Source of the DNA: Bacteroidales bacterium UBA1064
Lineage (GTDB): Bacteria; Bacteroidota; Bacteroidia; Bacteroidales; Tenuifilaceae
Reading direction: 5' to 3'
Length of the DNA stretch: 16,146 nt
Assembly: GCA_002316235.1 (NCBI GenBank)
Contig: DCDD01000142.1
Span: 1 to 16,146 of the forward strand
A model generated the notes under the pieces. That model did not search any database and was not told where the DNA came from. It was given only the letters and a program-made list of their open reading frames with translations. Made by a program: the position numbers and the translations under genes. Numbering within the stretch: the stretch's first letter is position 1; each line of letters starts with the position of its first letter. Positions 14,557-16,146 of the stretch are shown piece by piece.

Positions 14557-15816
14557 CTACCATGCGCCAATTTCCCCTTGTAGTCCTTTGCCTACAAATG
14601 GTTGAACGCCAACAGCGGCTTTACGTGTATAACCTTTTGCAGTTACTCCAAGGTGGGTAAAAGCGGCATTCAGGCTTTCTTCGTCCATACTACCAAACGG
14701 ATGGGTAATATCATCGGCAGCGGAAACATCTACAGGAATCCCATCAAAATAATCGCCCTCGTTATTTGAGTTCCGGATAGAAAAGCATATAGGCACAATA
14801 ACCCAGTCAATGCTGGGGTCTCTAAACTCAAACGAGTACATCCCAACAGGTTTGCCATGCGTTTTTGAACCAACCAGCGATACTTCAATATGAGGCTTAA
14901 GCCCGTTAATCACGAGCTCGCTGGCCGAAGCCGTTCCGCTTGTAGTGATGAAAACAACCCGGTTAAGGGGAATCGAATTGTCCTCGTAGGTGAAAGTTAT
15001 GGAGGAGTTATCGCCTTGGTGCTTGTCGTTATGGTAGTAGGTTCCGAAAACTTTTCCAAAGGCGCTGCTGCCGGCAATAAGACTTGCCAGGTATTTGGCA
15101 ACACCTACCTCTCCACCGCCGTTGTACCTCAAGTCAACTACCAGCTCGTTAATGCCCTCCTCCTTGAATTTTGAGAAAAGACCGGTTAGCTCCGCTTCGG
15201 TTGGGCCAATAAAGCTTTCTAAAACAAAATAGCCTACCCTGAAGGTGCCGGTGGTATAAACCGAATCCATCAAAACGGAGTTCATTTCAATCTGGCTCTT
15301 GGTAAAAATCTGCTCCATGGTGCTACCTTCAGGAGATTTAAATAAGAATTTCTTCGATACACCTACCTCGGATGGGCCTATCAGGCTAGAAAAGTTTTCG
15401 GAAGTTGGGGTTTGTCCATCAATAGAAATAATCTGCCAACCCCTGTCAATTCCCATAGCGGCAAGCGGGGAGTTTTTAAAAACAAAGGTGATGTAAAGTT
15501 CGTTATTCGCACTAAACCCCGAGCCAAAACCAAACCCCACGTACGCACCCTGGTTGTAGTATGCATCAAACTCGGCTTTAGTTGTAACATAGCTCCAGCG
15601 ATCGGGCGGATATACTCGTAAGGCATTCACTAGCTCCACAGGGTCTTTGTAGGCATTTGGATCAACCTCTGGCATCTGGTCGTACCAATAGTACATGTCG
15701 TCCATCAGATTATAAACCTCCTGGTTGACGTTCACCTTCTGCTCATCTTCGTTATCACACGATGATAAAACCATGGCTGCTATAACTGCCAGCGATAAAA
15801 TTTTATGCCAATTCAT
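14557..15816 (-). CDS. S41-family serine protease lipoprotein
   Basis: This is a C-terminal-processing-type peptidase of 419 residues with a lipoprotein signal (lipobox LSSC, Cys20), so it is anchored in a membrane facing the periplasm or cell surface. An N-terminal helical domain (about 30-85) contains NLMDDMYYWYDQMPEV, a pattern seen in Bacteroidota S41 lipoproteins. A PDZ-like region follows (SPLAAMGIDRGWQIISIDG, about 115-140), then the S41 core: VVDLRYNGGGEV, the nucleophile Ser299 in GTASASE, and Lys322 in THGKPVGM. At the position four after the Lys, where Ctp proteases often have Gln, there is Met326. The last 60 residues are an unrecognised tail. It is 108 bases upstream of ruvC, with no obvious functional link. 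Confidence 0.9.
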   Translation of the reverse strand: MNWHKILSLAVIAAMVLSSCDNEDEQKVNVNQEVYNLMDDMYYWYDQMPEVDPNAYKDPVELVNALRVYPPDRWSYVTTKAEFDAYYNQGAYVGFGFGSGFSANNELYITFVFKNSPLAAMGIDRGWQIISIDGQTPTSENFSSLIGPSEVGVSKKFLFKSPEGSTMEQIFTKSQIEMNSVLMDSVYTTGTFRVGYFVLESFIGPTEAELTGLFSKFKEEGINELVVDLRYNGGGEVGVAKYLASLIAGSSAFGKVFGTYYHNDKHQGDNSSITFTYEDNSIPLNRVVFITTSGTASASELVINGLKPHIEVSLVGSKTHGKPVGMYSFEFRDPSIDWVIVPICFSIRNSNNEGDYFDGIPVDVSAADDITHPFGSMDEESLNAAFTHLGVTAKGYTRKAAVGVQPFVGKGLQGEIGAW

Positions 15817-15909
15817 GGGTTATTCTATTTATTAGGGATTGCACATCATTATCATACAGCACATAAAACGTTTCTGAATTAATTATGATTAACCTCATGC
15901 TAATATTAC

Positions 15910-16146
15910 TTAAGGTTTTTGCCCTTCATTATCGAGTTTTCTGCCTAAATACTGCTGGAAGAGAATTGCTCCAATAATACAAATTAATCCCGCAACAGTG
16001 GTCCAAATTATCTTCTCGTTTAGTATTAAGCTTATAAAAATCAGAGCAACAAAAGGCACAAGATATGAAAAGTTTCCCAACTTTGCCGTGCTGGTAGCAA
16101 GGTTTAGCGCTTTTAACCAAAGCACAAATGTTATGCCCATTTCAAA
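15910..16146 (-). CDS. EamA/DMT-type transporter, C-terminal part (5' end outside window)
   Basis: The frame is open to the window edge (Phe-Glu precede the in-window ATG at 16140), so the start lies outside; 78 codons are visible. The visible part has hydrophobic segments at about SYLVPFVALIFISLIL and TTVAGLICIIGAILFQQYL, with the short loop LNEKIIW between them. This is the usual ending of a 10-segment drug/metabolite exporter of the EamA family, with a polar tail GRKLDNEGQKP. It resembles the common unspecific inner-membrane permeases of this superfamily; the substrate cannot be guessed. It is transcribed in the same direction as the S41 protease gene, which follows 93 bases downstream of its stop codon. 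Confidence 0.75.
   Translation of the reverse strand, partial: FEMGITFVLWLKALNLATSTAKLGNFSYLVPFVALIFISLILNEKIIWTTVAGLICIIGAILFQQYLGRKLDNEGQKP

Noticed and set aside
1..16146. CRISPR array, prophage, transposon, rRNA or toxin-antitoxin pair
   Set aside because: No regularly spaced repeats, transposase, integrase, rRNA motif or paired small genes are visible anywhere in the window.

Overview
The window comes from a Gram-negative member of the Bacteroidota, most likely the Bacteroidales. The evidence is an LpxC-FabZ fusion, a complete cluster of early lipid A genes, two promoters of the TTG / TAnnTTTG type, few Shine-Dalgarno sequences, and several proteins of Bacteroidota type (SiaB/SiaC-like pair, HD phosphohydrolase, S41 lipoprotein). 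There is no sign of phage, IS element, CRISPR array or recent transfer. All but one of the main genes look intact; the exception is the C-terminal end of the 3-methyladenine glycosylase gene, which may be frameshifted. The genes at both edges are cut by the window ends.

Region 1 (1-5621, + strand) is a five-gene run: a SiaB-like GHKL kinase (5' end outside the window), a SiaC-like phosphoprotein with the target threonine conserved, a 1032-residue TerB-like/FHA-like/ABCG-type transporter fusion with a very large periplasmic loop, a helical lipoprotein, and a small secreted protein. A long hairpin ends the run. This is the most interesting part of the window: a SiaB/SiaC partner-switch pair sits beside a membrane machine and two exported proteins rather than beside a diguanylate cyclase.

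Region 2 (5654-6976, - strand) holds a PfkB-family sugar/nucleoside kinase with its own promoter, and tRNA-Asn(GTT) with its own promoter and a terminator directly after its CCA end.

Region 3 (7140-13723, - strand) reads, in transcription order, HD-domain phosphohydrolase, lpxD, lpxC-fabZ, lpxA, waaA (kdtA), mpg. lpxD, lpxC and lpxA make the UDP-acylglucosamine precursors of lipid A, waaA adds Kdo to the finished lipid IVA-type acceptor, and the FabZ half supplies acyl chains. lpxC-fabZ and lpxA overlap by one base, so they are almost certainly cotranscribed.

Region 4 (13879-16146, - strand) has ruvC (Holliday-junction resolvase), an S41 protease lipoprotein, and the C-terminal end of an EamA/DMT-type transporter that continues beyond the window. 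No gene-free stretch reaches 300 bases.
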